Below are positions 1 to 7,690 of a stretch of 23,028 nucleotides of DNA, one piece after another. How positions within the stretch are numbered: the first letter of the stretch is position 1; every line of letters begins with the position of its first letter. Source of the DNA: H2-BAC3 sp045863035 (lineage in GTDB: Bacteria > Bacteroidota > Ignavibacteria > Ignavibacteriales > Ignavibacteriaceae); the NCBI GenBank assembly GCA_045863035.1, contig BTUV01000044.1:1-23028 (forward strand), read 5' to 3'. The notes beneath the pieces are model-generated. The model had not been told where the DNA came from. It did not search any database and worked only from the letters and a program-made list of their open reading frames with translations. The translations under genes and the position numbers were made by a program.

Positions 1-836
1 AAGGTACCGCCAGGCGACTGATTTATTCTGTCGGCCTGAATTTGAAGCTCGCCGCTGTTGTTTGTTGTAAATTGTAATGAAACTCCGGTACCTGTAAACT
101 CAACAGGGGTGGTACTTGATGTTGCAATTGTCTGAGTGTTAGTTGACGCCGGCTGATGCCGTATTTGTATATCGTCAACACCAAAATCCGGCTTGCTTCC
201 GGCATCCGAAAAACATCGCCAGCCAAAATAATATGTCGCGGTTGAGGATGGCGTATATACGAACGAACCTTTTTGATGAGTTGTATTGGTAATTTCAGAA
301 TTTGAATACAAAGGTCCAATGCTCATACCAGAGGAATTTCCAGAAGTTCCGGATTTAACTTCCAATTTATGAGTTCCGGATGAGGCCAAAGCAATCCAGA
401 AAGAGATTTCATACGTGGTCCCCCCCGTCAGATCAAACGCAGGGCTGAAAAACCAGTCATTAACAGCTTCGGTTCCTGATGCGTACATCAGCATATTCGG
501 AAAAGAGAGGGGATTTGAAGTTCCTGTTTTCCATACCAATACATCATTATTGCTATCTTCTATATACCATCCGGTTGGAAGATCAGGAACAGTCACATAA
601 TCAAATTTCTCTAAGAATGGAATAATTGTGAATGTACGGGCAGGAAGGGAATTCCCGCATTTGGTTCCGTTGCCGGTTGCCCCCCCATTTATAGTGATCT
701 GATCAGCACAGATATCTGCCGTGCCTGTTACCTCTATTATGGAGCCGTCATCGTATAACAAGTTGCTTTGTGCCCCCGCGTAAACAGGAACAATAAACCA
801 AAGCAACAACAACTTCAATTTGTATTTTCTTTTCAT
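1..836 (-). CDS. Secreted choice-of-anchor J / cleaved-adhesin-like protein, C-terminus cut by window edge
   Basis: An open frame runs from an ATG at 834-836 to the window edge, about 278 codons, without a stop. The N-terminus is a Sec signal peptide (KRKYK, then LKLLLLWFIVPVYAGA, with likely cleavage before QSN). A short region with two cysteines follows (ICAD... and KCGN). Next comes a segment starting FLEKFDYVTVPDLPTGW and continuing through NDWFFSPAFDLTGGTTYEIS, which is the pattern of choice-of-anchor J / cleaved-adhesin lectin-like beta-sandwich domains of secreted Bacteroidota proteins. The GGGAGGG site at 846-852 lies nine bases before the ATG and overlaps the upstream gene's TAG stop, which decides this start and implies co-transcription with the 652-residue repeat protein. 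The anchor or sorting signal would lie outside the window. The ligand is unknown. Family assignment is by motif reading only. Confidence 0.8.
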   Translation of the reverse strand, partial: MKRKYKLKLLLLWFIVPVYAGAQSNLLYDDGSIIEVTGTADICADQITINGGATGNGTKCGNSLPARTFTIIPFLEKFDYVTVPDLPTGWYIEDSNNDVLVWKTGTSNPLSFPNMLMYASGTEAVNDWFFSPAFDLTGGTTYEISFWIALASSGTHKLEVKSGTSGNSSGMSIGPLYSNSEITNTTHQKGSFVYTPSSTATYYFGWRCFSDAGSKPDFGVDDIQIRHQPASTNTQTIATSSTTPVEFTGTGVSLQFTTNNSGELQIQADRINQSPGGT

Positions 837-845
837 TACTAATTT

Positions 846-852
846 CCCTCCC
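846..852 (-). promoter_or_regulatory. Strong Shine-Dalgarno overlapping upstream stop codon
   Basis: GGGAGGG on the minus strand sits nine bases before the ATG at 836, and its first G is the last base of the preceding gene's TAG stop. It fixes the start of the choice-of-anchor J gene and suggests that translation is coupled to the upstream gene. Confidence 0.7.
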
Positions 853-2810
853 TATTTTCCGGATGTAACAGAAACTGTTTTCTGACTGTTTTTTGATAAT
901 TCCTGTAAGAGCTTTACTAAATTATTCTGAGTTTCGCGAATATTCTGCATCTCTAAAACGAAACGCTGATTCTGCTCCTGCAGCAACCTGATTTCTGCAT
1001 CTTTTTTTGCAAGTTCTTCCTTCATTCTGACATATACATCCTGGACAGATTTAACAATGACGGGGAGTAAATTTCCGGGTGTAGCTTCATATTTGTCCGA
1101 ATTGCTTTTAAGCACGAGGTTGAGCCACCGGGCATTCTCAGTTATTTGCAGTGCATCAAGCTCTTGTGCTATAAATCCTCCTGTGAGCTCAGAACTCGCT
1201 CTCGAACCATCTGATAATCCATCCTGATACCATTCTCGTTTATCCCAATTAAACTCCCGTGGTTTCAATTTCATCAGGAAATCCAGACCAAGAGATATAT
1301 CTCTGATGTTCTTTTTGTCCCTTAAATCCGACAGAGAAGTTATTGAAGTTACTGCACATCTGAGAGAGGTAATGTACGTATCACCAAGCGTAATTTCATT
1401 AGAAGCTGAACCGGAAGAAGACTGGGCATTAAAACCCACCACAGTTAAATTTTTTCCTGTAGATATTGTTCTTCCCGATGAGTCTCCCAGTGCAGTATTT
1501 CTGTAACCGGCAGCAGAACTGCCAAGTGCATGAACACCGAATGCCGCATTGCTGAATCCTGTTGTGTTATTTAAAAGTGCCTGATGACCAAAAGCAACAT
1601 TATATATACCGGTGGTGTTAGCTTTGAGTGCCTCATATCCGAAGGCACTATTACCAAACGCCGTTGTGTTAGACTGCAGAGCGCTGTATCCGAAAGCTGA
1701 ATTATAACCGCCTGTGTTGTAAGTAAGTGTCCACCCCCCGTATGCAGAATTACAATCCCCGATCTCATTGTAATAAAGGGAATAATTTCCAAAGGCGCTG
1801 TTGCCGTTGGCTGTAGTTCGTGAATAGCCGGCGAAAGCGCCTAAAGTTGAGTTCCCCGCACCACCGGTTCCCGCAAATGAAGACTGATAGCCAATGGCAG
1901 TATTATCATTCCCGGTTGTATTGGCGGTTAAGGCCTGATAGCCAAAAGCGGAATTGTGGTATCCCGAAGTATTATCTTCCAAAGCCGCGTACCCTGCTGC
2001 GGTATTCCTGTAACCGGTTGTATTACTAAACAGAGCATACGCTCCGAAGGCACTGTTGCTGTAACCGGTTGTATTTGTAAGCAACGCCTCATTCCCAAAT
2101 GCTGAATTGAAACTTGCTGTGCTATTTGAGTTGAGAGCTTTATAGCCAAAACCTGCATTGGATACTCCGGTTGTGTTATTTTCTAATGCGGCAAAACCGT
2201 AAGCACTGTTGAAAGATCCTGTTGTATTGTAAAATAGTGAATAAATTCCTGCTGCGGTATTTTCTGAACCGGTCGTATTGCGGGCCATACTTTTTGTCCC
2301 AATCGCTGTATTTGAGTAGCCCTCAGTGTTTTCATAGAGTGATTCACTACCAATAGAAACATTGTTATACCCTGTAGTAGTTTTATATAATGCGACTGCG
2401 CCAATAGCCGAGTTTCCGTATCCGGTGGTCAGATTGTATAGCGCATCACTTCCGGCTCCCGTATTGTAGGTTCCGTTATAATCGTTCACTCCTCCCAGGG
2501 TAAAATTACCTGCCCTAAGCCCAAGGAAAGTATTATATCCCAATGAGCCGTCTTTCTTAAAATTATGCAGAAATCTTAAACCATTTTTAGTAATAACGCC
2601 AATATCCTCCGTTGAAGTTGAGTAAAAACCCATTTCCAGATTCTTTATGACAACAACATTGCCATCATCTTCATAAATTTTGAAAAATTCCTCAGCGCTG
2701 TTTTTAATTTTAAAAACACCATCAGCACCCAGTGTATTCGTGATGTTTTGCGAACATACTTCTGCCCAAACTAATACAAAAAGATAAGTTATACGGAAAA
2801 ACTGTCTCAT
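852..2810 (-). CDS. Exported 17-residue head-repeat protein with C-terminal S74 intramolecular chaperone domain
   Basis: 652 residues. Residues 1-20 form a signal peptide (MRQFFRITYLFVLVWAEVCS). Residues about 129-440 hold roughly 18 tandem 17-residue units with consensus TGYxNSAFGYxALxxNT, resembling the left-handed beta-roll head repeats of trimeric adhesins. Residues about 485-590 match a peptidase S74 / chaperone-of-endosialidase domain: the SDxRxKKNI motif begins at Ser494 and GFIAQELDAL follows. In this family the domain drives trimer folding and can cleave itself at that serine. Residues about 595-640 form a coiled coil (EELAKKDAEIRLLQEQNQ). The likely product is a trimeric surface or fiber protein; databases often label such proteins 'tail fiber domain-containing', but no phage genes are nearby. 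No C-terminal T9SS sorting domain is visible. It lies 15 bases before the choice-of-anchor J gene and downstream of an AraC-type regulator. Confidence 0.88.
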   Translation of the reverse strand: MRQFFRITYLFVLVWAEVCSQNITNTLGADGVFKIKNSAEEFFKIYEDDGNVVVIKNLEMGFYSTSTEDIGVITKNGLRFLHNFKKDGSLGYNTFLGLRAGNFTLGGVNDYNGTYNTGAGSDALYNLTTGYGNSAIGAVALYKTTTGYNNVSIGSESLYENTEGYSNTAIGTKSMARNTTGSENTAAGIYSLFYNTTGSFNSAYGFAALENNTTGVSNAGFGYKALNSNSTASFNSAFGNEALLTNTTGYSNSAFGAYALFSNTTGYRNTAAGYAALEDNTSGYHNSAFGYQALTANTTGNDNTAIGYQSSFAGTGGAGNSTLGAFAGYSRTTANGNSAFGNYSLYYNEIGDCNSAYGGWTLTYNTGGYNSAFGYSALQSNTTAFGNSAFGYEALKANTTGIYNVAFGHQALLNNTTGFSNAAFGVHALGSSAAGYRNTALGDSSGRTISTGKNLTVVGFNAQSSSGSASNEITLGDTYITSLRCAVTSITSLSDLRDKKNIRDISLGLDFLMKLKPREFNWDKREWYQDGLSDGSRASSELTGGFIAQELDALQITENARWLNLVLKSNSDKYEATPGNLLPVIVKSVQDVYVRMKEELAKKDAEIRLLQEQNQRFVLEMQNIRETQNNLVKLLQELSKNSQKTVSVTSGK

Positions 2811-2830
2811 GCCGAACCCTTTCTATTTGA

Positions 2831-2865
2831 AAAAGAACTTTTCTTACTCAGGTAAAAGAACTTTT
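2831..2865 (-). promoter_or_regulatory. Two direct copies of AAAAGAACTTTT, 23 bases apart, upstream of the repeat-protein gene
   Basis: Identical 12-mers lie at 2831-2842 and 2854-2865, starting 20 bases before the ATG at 2810. A TTGGTT/AACCAA inverted pair (2864-2869 and 2875-2880) abuts the second copy. Two-turn direct repeats are typical of AraC/XylS-family operators, and an AraC-type gene lies upstream on the same strand. Use as an operator is an inference; the elements could instead lie in the 5' untranslated leader. Confidence 0.35.
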
Positions 2866-3105
2866 GGTTCACCAAACCAAACCCCTTGAATTTCGCCGGC
2901 GATTAAACGGGTTTTGAGGCAAATTACGTGTGCCATAAGGTCATTCAACCTCCTTACCCTCACCAAACATTCATCCAGTCTGTTGTCAGTTAAAAGGATG
3001 AGTAATGCTCAAGCAATGTGTGGTATTCCAATAACTATTGCACCCTCAAGAGACCTGAGGTTTTAAATCTTCCGCTACCCTGTTATCTCCAGAACCGGCT
3101 ATGTA

Positions 3106-3198
3106 CTTCCTAAATTAACGATGCAATAATTAGCAGATTTTCATTGTTCTGACACTACAAATCAAAATAACTGCCTGTCACCTGTTCTATTTAGGAAG
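3106..3198. repeat. Separated inverted pair CTTCCTAAAT / ATTTAGGAAG
   Basis: CTTCCTAAAT at 3106-3115 and its exact reverse complement at 3189-3198 are about 73 bases apart. The TTCCTAAA core is the same as in the palindrome at 3286-3307, giving three sites in 200 bases. They could be sites for one DNA-binding protein. Their function is unknown. Confidence 0.4.
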
Positions 3199-3285
3199 CA
3201 TATAGCTTTCTGCTCAATTTTCCTGAAGAACTTATAAATGGCAGCAAAAAAAGAATTTTAATTGCTGAAAGTCAAGAGACCCGGC

Positions 3286-3307
3286 TTCCTAAAACATGTT
3301 TTAGGAA
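3286..3307. promoter_or_regulatory. Perfect 22-bp palindrome after the AraC-type gene
   Basis: TTCCTAAAACA is followed directly by its reverse complement, centred between 3296 and 3297. CGG/CCG arms outside a single mismatch extend it to about 29 bases. It starts 18 bases past the AraC-type stop codon. As RNA it could form a hairpin terminator on the minus strand, but no U-run follows, so a dimeric operator is equally possible. Confidence 0.45.
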
Positions 3308-3324
3308 ACCGATAAGAGGTAAAT

Positions 3325-4473
3325 TTATCCTTTGGTGAGAAATTCTGATGGAGACTGTCCGGTAACCGCTTTAAATACTCTGTTAAATGTTGATCTGGAA
3401 TTAAATCCAACCCGGACGTAAATATCCTCCAAATTTGAACTTTTATCCGATTTTAAAAGAGTGATTGCCTCAGCGATCCGGAATTCATTAATGAACGCGT
3501 GAAAATTTTTTTGATAGACATGATTAATTACGAAGGAGATTTTTCGGGACTGAACATGAATCCTTTTTCCCAACGACTCGATGGATAAGTTCGGGTCTAA
3601 ATAGATTTTTGAATTACGCAGGTAGTTTTCAAGAAGCACCCGTATAGTTTCAACTTCCTCATCGGGCATATGACCTGATATCGTCTGACCGGCAGATGTT
3701 TCAGTTGAGATCTCTACATGAAATTTTTCCAGTCGGAGCTGGAGCAATTGGACAGAATGATTGAATATAATATATAGTGCAAAAAATATAAACATCAGCG
3801 AGGCAGACAGTTCTATTACGCGTATTTCAAAATCACTGAGGGTAAAAAACGATATGGCAAGTAAAATCACCCCTTCATACAGGATAATTACCGGGGCAAA
3901 AAGCACAGATTGTCTTACAATCTTTGACTGAGAAAATTCCTGACCAAATGAGATTAAATACAGTCGTTTAACCGTGTACATCTTCCACACAAAAAATCCC
4001 GTTTGAACATAATAACCGGTTATTATAAATAACCTGAGCAGCGATAGATACCAATTGTCCCCTGCATCATTTGATAAGTGATTTATTATAAACATTTCGT
4101 GCATTTCGACAGGCAGGACGGCGAAGTTCACTAAAAGAACGAAAAAAACGATAAGTGGGAAAAATAAGAACCTTAAAGGAGCAGAATTAAGTGTTTCTCC
4201 ATTAGGGAAAGTCATTTCTCTAAGGTAAAGGTAGAGGATAGGATATATAAGAAAAAGTGCAAAATAGTTAACCGGAGTAAGAATAATGGTAAGCCAGGTT
4301 GGGCCGCTATATGCAATTTCATCATTAACAACAACAAAAAGGACAGCGAATAATAATGCTTTTAAATAAATCCGCGGTCTGTTAATAAGGTCATCCAAAT
4401 TATATAACACCGCAAAGGCGACCACCAGAGCCGATATAATAACCAGATTCAGTATATCTAATACTGAAAACAT
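3325..4473 (-). CDS. Membrane-bound AraC-family transcriptional regulator
   Basis: 382 residues from the ATG at 4471-4473. That start is preferred over an in-frame TTG four codons upstream because GCAGG (4479-4483) lies five bases before the ATG. The first about 235 residues form seven or eight hydrophobic segments (such as ILNLVIISALVVAFAVLY and FFPLIVFFVLLVNFAVL). A cytoplasmic linker follows, and the last about 100 residues are an AraC-type double helix-turn-helix: LSIESLGKRIHVQSRKIS as first helix-turn-helix, then FINEFRIAEAITLL, then EDIYVRVGFNSRSTFNRVFKAVTGQSPSEF. This 7TM-plus-AraC architecture is common in Bacteroidota and implies a membrane signal sensor with a tethered DNA-binding domain. 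The signal is unknown. The obvious target is the repeat-protein operon downstream. It diverges from the lipoprotein gene at 4732. Confidence 0.88.
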   Translation of the reverse strand: MFSVLDILNLVIISALVVAFAVLYNLDDLINRPRIYLKALLFAVLFVVVNDEIAYSGPTWLTIILTPVNYFALFLIYPILYLYLREMTFPNGETLNSAPLRFLFFPLIVFFVLLVNFAVLPVEMHEMFIINHLSNDAGDNWYLSLLRLFIITGYYVQTGFFVWKMYTVKRLYLISFGQEFSQSKIVRQSVLFAPVIILYEGVILLAISFFTLSDFEIRVIELSASLMFIFFALYIIFNHSVQLLQLRLEKFHVEISTETSAGQTISGHMPDEEVETIRVLLENYLRNSKIYLDPNLSIESLGKRIHVQSRKISFVINHVYQKNFHAFINEFRIAEAITLLKSDKSSNLEDIYVRVGFNSRSTFNRVFKAVTGQSPSEFLTKG

Positions 4474-4478
4474 TTCAA

Positions 4479-4483
4479 CCTGC
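4479..4483 (-). promoter_or_regulatory. Shine-Dalgarno deciding the AraC-type gene start
   Basis: GCAGG on the minus strand, five bases before the ATG at 4473. It overlaps the alternative TTG-start codons, arguing for the shorter 382-residue product. Confidence 0.5.
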
Positions 4484-4694
4484 AACTAACCAATTTTGGT
4501 TTCCTGTATCGGTAAAATAATTCTCTGTAAGATATGTAAGTTATCACGTATTTCAAAAATTATCCGCTTTCCGTTCTCCGGCCGGGCAGGTACACTTCTC
4601 AAATCCCGGCGAAAATATTGGTGTTTTCAATAATTTTCAGGTCATCATATTCCTATAATAATGATATTGTTAGATAAATCGTGACCTAAATCCT

Positions 4695-4702
4695 TATATT
4701 TG
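4695..4702 (+). promoter_or_regulatory. Candidate Bacteroidota-type -7 element (TATATTTG)
   Basis: TATATTTG fits the TAnnTTTG -7 consensus of Bacteroidota housekeeping promoters and lies 30 bases before the lipoprotein start, inside a divergent spacer. No TTTG -33 box sits at the usual distance; the nearest TTG is at 4667-4669, with 25 bases between. Only the -7 half is supported. Confidence 0.35.
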
Positions 4703-4731
4703 CCCTTAATTTCAATTATTTTCAGACTCGT

Positions 4732-5958
4732 TTGAATCGGTTATTCTACCTAAGCATCCTCCTGTCATTCTCTCTGCTCCTCCCTTCCTGTGAGGTGGAG
4801 GGTCCGCCTGTTCTTCCCGGATTAGATAAAAGCTCTCTTTTAGTTAACACTGAGCCCCCTGATGCAAAGGTCGTCTTTAATAATCAGTCACCGGGCAGAA
4901 CCGCTCCCATTAGCGTTTCTGAGCTGGAACCGGGTTTCTACAGAATGGATTTCTCCCTCACCAATTATCTTGATTCCACTCATTACTACCTGATTAAACG
5001 AGGCATTTCCGATACGATTACCGTCGAGATGCGTGAGGACCCTGCCTACTGGTGGCAAACGTACAGCAAGAATACTCATCCGATTCCAACCAACTCATTT
5101 AGCAGGGTGATGATTGACCAGGCGGGCGTAAAGTACTTCAGCGCTACATGGCACGGACTGGTGATTTTTGATAACGCCACGTGGACAAACTATTCGATGC
5201 TAAATTCACCTATGCCTTCAAATATGATAAACGATATACATAAAACCGGCAGCGTCCTCTGGCTCGCTACCGATGCCGGTGTTGTCCGATTCGATGGCGG
5301 CTCCTGGACTGTGTATAATACCGGAAATTCCGGACTTCCGTCTGACTATATCAACGCGGTTACTTCTGACAACCAGGGCAGAATATGGATAGGTACAAGC
5401 AACAGCGGACTTGCCATGTTTGACGGCGCTTCATTTCGTATATATGACACAACTAATTCATCTGTTCCGTCAAATAATATCACAACCCTTTTCACCGACG
5501 CCGGTGGAAAGCTCTGGGCGGGTACCTGGGGTGAGGGGCTCTGTTCATTTGACGGAAATACGTTTCAAATCTTTAATAATCTTAATAGCGGATTAGTCAG
5601 TAACTTTGTACGGCATATTACCGCCGATGCTCCCGGTACGATTTGGATTGCCAGCGGAAACTATAACGGAGGAGGCGGTCTTACCCGCATCACCAACGGT
5701 ACCCTGAGCAATATCACAAGGTTCAACTCCGGTTTTCGCGGCGCAATTGCAACCGGCATAGCTTTTGATAAATACAACAACCCCTGGGTAACAACCGCTG
5801 ACGCAGGTCTTATGTTTCGCGATGGCAGCAGATGGAGACAGTATATACGGGGAAACTCCGGTATGCCATCTTCAGCGGCACTCTCAGTTGCTGTTGATCC
5901 TGACGGCAGAAAATGGGTAATATCTGATTTCCTCTTAACATATATCGGTTACAGGTAA
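4732..5958 (+). CDS. PEGA-domain, two-component-type beta-propeller lipoprotein
   Basis: 408 residues from a TTG start. This start is chosen because it gives a complete lipoprotein signal (MNRLFYLSILLSFSLLLPSC, lipid-attachment Cys20) and no ATG exists within the signal. Residues about 35-85 match a PEGA domain (LLVNTEPPDAKVVFNNQSPG, then TAPISVSELEPGFYRMDF), a surface beta-sandwich. Residues about 95-400 are beta-propeller blades of the Reg_prop kind, with repeats such as GRIWIGTSNSGLAMFDGASF, GKLWAGTWGEGLCSFDGNTF and GGSWTVYNTGNSGLPSDYI. Such propellers form the periplasmic sensor part of hybrid two-component systems, but here no kinase follows, so it is a stand-alone envelope protein. It is nine bases upstream of the FAD oxidoreductase gene. 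Its ligand and function are unknown. Confidence 0.87.
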   Translation: MNRLFYLSILLSFSLLLPSCEVEGPPVLPGLDKSSLLVNTEPPDAKVVFNNQSPGRTAPISVSELEPGFYRMDFSLTNYLDSTHYYLIKRGISDTITVEMREDPAYWWQTYSKNTHPIPTNSFSRVMIDQAGVKYFSATWHGLVIFDNATWTNYSMLNSPMPSNMINDIHKTGSVLWLATDAGVVRFDGGSWTVYNTGNSGLPSDYINAVTSDNQGRIWIGTSNSGLAMFDGASFRIYDTTNSSVPSNNITTLFTDAGGKLWAGTWGEGLCSFDGNTFQIFNNLNSGLVSNFVRHITADAPGTIWIASGNYNGGGGLTRITNGTLSNITRFNSGFRGAIATGIAFDKYNNPWVTTADAGLMFRDGSRWRQYIRGNSGMPSSAALSVAVDPDGRKWVISDFLLTYIGYR

Positions 5959-5967
5959 AAAGTTTTT

Positions 5968-7620
5968 ATGGATATATATAACTATGAGCTTTTGGTAATT
6001 GGCGGTGGCTGCGGAGGTTCATCCGCGGCTATTCAGGCCGCACGGCTCGGTATAAAAACATTATTAGTTGAAGAAACCCCGTGGCTCGGCGGTATGGTCA
6101 CTTCAGCAGGCGTTTCAGCTTTCGACGGAAATAAACATGCTGTCGGCGGCGGAATTTTTGCCGAACTCCGCTCAATGATTGAAGCCCATTACGGCGGCGC
6201 TGATAAAACATTCACCGGGTGGATCAGCTTAACTTGTTTTGAACCGAAGATTGGCGCTGAGTTTCTTCATACGATTGCCTCAAAAGAAAAATCGCTTGAT
6301 ATATGGTTCGGGGCCTCACTGATAAAACCTCTTATGAACGGAAATCGCTTAACCGGAGCAGAAATTAAACGAAAAGATGGCAGTGTGGTTCAGGTAAACG
6401 CCGCCATCACTATTGAAGCTACTGAGTTTGGCGATTTGATTAAACTTGCCGGGCTTCCCTACCGTCTTGGCCGTGATGCAAAATCAGACACCGGAGAGCC
6501 GGACGCCTGCGAGCAATGGGACGGTGAAGTGCAGGATGTTACTTTCTGTGCTATTCTCAAAAAACACACTGGAAACGCCCCATCAGTTGCGCCATCGGAT
6601 CAGTACGATTCAGAGCAGTTTATTAACTCAACCGCTGTACATTCTAATACTACCGATGAAAAAATACTCGGTCATAAACTTCATTCTTTTGAAAGTTTTA
6701 TTACGTATGCAGCACTGCCGAATGACAAGTATCTGTTAAACTGGCCCTTCCGTTCAAATGATTACCCGACGACTATTGATTTATACGAAAATCTGCCCAA
6801 CCGGAACCGGCACTACGAACAGGCAAAACGTCTGACACTTGACTATATATATTATATACAAACACGGCTTGGTCATCCGGAGTGGGGACTGGCAACCGAT
6901 GAATTCCCGACTGAAGATCATCTGCCTTTCATTCCGTATGTGCGTGAAAGCAGACGAATTAAAGGGCTGCGACTGATGAAAGAGGAGGATGTAATTCCGG
7001 TAAGCGGTTCATTCCGCCCTCCTCTGCAGAAAGATTCCATTGCAGTAGGAGATTATTTCCTCGATCATCATCACAGTAAATTTTTCGTTGGTCCGGAAGA
7101 GGAGCGTATATCTGAAAACTATCCTGATAATGCACCGTTCCAGATTCCGGCCGGAACTCTCATCCCGGAAGGATATGAAGGCATTATTGCATCTGAGAAA
7201 AGCATATCCGTTACCCATATCGTTAACGGATGTACACGCCTTCAGCCCTGTGTTATGCAGACCGGTCAGGCAGCAGGCGTTCTCGCCTCACTTGCAATCA
7301 AAAAAAATTGTTCTGCATCAGACATCCTCCCCGAAGAAATTCAGGATATCCTGCTCGATGCCGGTGCGCCTCTTTTCCCTTACAAGGATTTATTTCCATC
7401 AAACCCGCACTTTAAGACAATTCAAAAGCTTGCTCTCAGAGGAATTTTTATTGATGAGGAAGATCATTGTTTCCACCCCGAAAGAGTTGTAACCGCGGAT
7501 GAGATTCCTGCATGGTTCAAACATTTCGGATTGATTCATTTTATTAATGTGCAGGAACTTGAAGGAATGAAAAGAGATGAGGCGTTTGCCCGTATTGCCG
7601 GTAAAGTTCAAGGTAAATAG
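5968..7620 (+). CDS. FAD-dependent oxidoreductase (FAD_oxidored family) with SLH-like C-terminal module
   Basis: 550 residues, ATG start. A Rossmann dinucleotide motif is at residues 12-17 (GGGCGG, the GxGxxG pattern) with acidic Glu35 ending the second strand (LLVEE), then PWLGGMVTSAGVSAFDGN, typical of the FAD_oxidored family. The closing FAD-contact region is near residues 415-440 (RLQPCVMQTGQAAGVLASLA). No signal peptide is visible, so the enzyme is probably cytoplasmic. The last about 80 residues (from 469) read like an S-layer-homology helical repeat: HFKTIQKLALRGIF, then FHPERVVTADEIPAWF. Homologs are often mislabelled 'xanthan lyase'. The substrate cannot be told. It follows the lipoprotein gene by nine bases, suggesting one transcript. 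Confidence 0.88.
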   Translation: MDIYNYELLVIGGGCGGSSAAIQAARLGIKTLLVEETPWLGGMVTSAGVSAFDGNKHAVGGGIFAELRSMIEAHYGGADKTFTGWISLTCFEPKIGAEFLHTIASKEKSLDIWFGASLIKPLMNGNRLTGAEIKRKDGSVVQVNAAITIEATEFGDLIKLAGLPYRLGRDAKSDTGEPDACEQWDGEVQDVTFCAILKKHTGNAPSVAPSDQYDSEQFINSTAVHSNTTDEKILGHKLHSFESFITYAALPNDKYLLNWPFRSNDYPTTIDLYENLPNRNRHYEQAKRLTLDYIYYIQTRLGHPEWGLATDEFPTEDHLPFIPYVRESRRIKGLRLMKEEDVIPVSGSFRPPLQKDSIAVGDYFLDHHHSKFFVGPEEERISENYPDNAPFQIPAGTLIPEGYEGIIASEKSISVTHIVNGCTRLQPCVMQTGQAAGVLASLAIKKNCSASDILPEEIQDILLDAGAPLFPYKDLFPSNPHFKTIQKLALRGIFIDEEDHCFHPERVVTADEIPAWFKHFGLIHFINVQELEGMKRDEAFARIAGKVQGK

Positions 7621-7690
7621 CCGGCAGCAGAATCGTAAACAAAGAAACAGCATCTTATTCTGATGAACTGCAATAACGGAAATTTATCTT

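Larger units (their letters stand above)
2811..3324. other. 514-base spacer between regulator and repeat-protein gene, rich in inverted and direct repeats
   Basis: No convincing gene was found. The stretch holds a perfect 22-bp palindrome, a separated 10-bp inverted pair sharing its TTCCTAAA core, and two copies of a 12-mer 23 bases apart just before the downstream ATG; these are listed separately. The remainder (2881-3100) shows nothing beyond weak, short hairpins. Confidence 0.6.

Noticed and set aside
1571..2404. Several 60-80 codon frames inside the repeat-protein gene
   Set aside because: The 51-base repeat unit keeps alternative frames open by periodicity; these have no independent start signals or family features.
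852..2810. Prophage tail-fiber gene
   Set aside because: The S74 domain is phage-like, but the protein has a Sec signal and no tail, lysis or packaging genes lie nearby.
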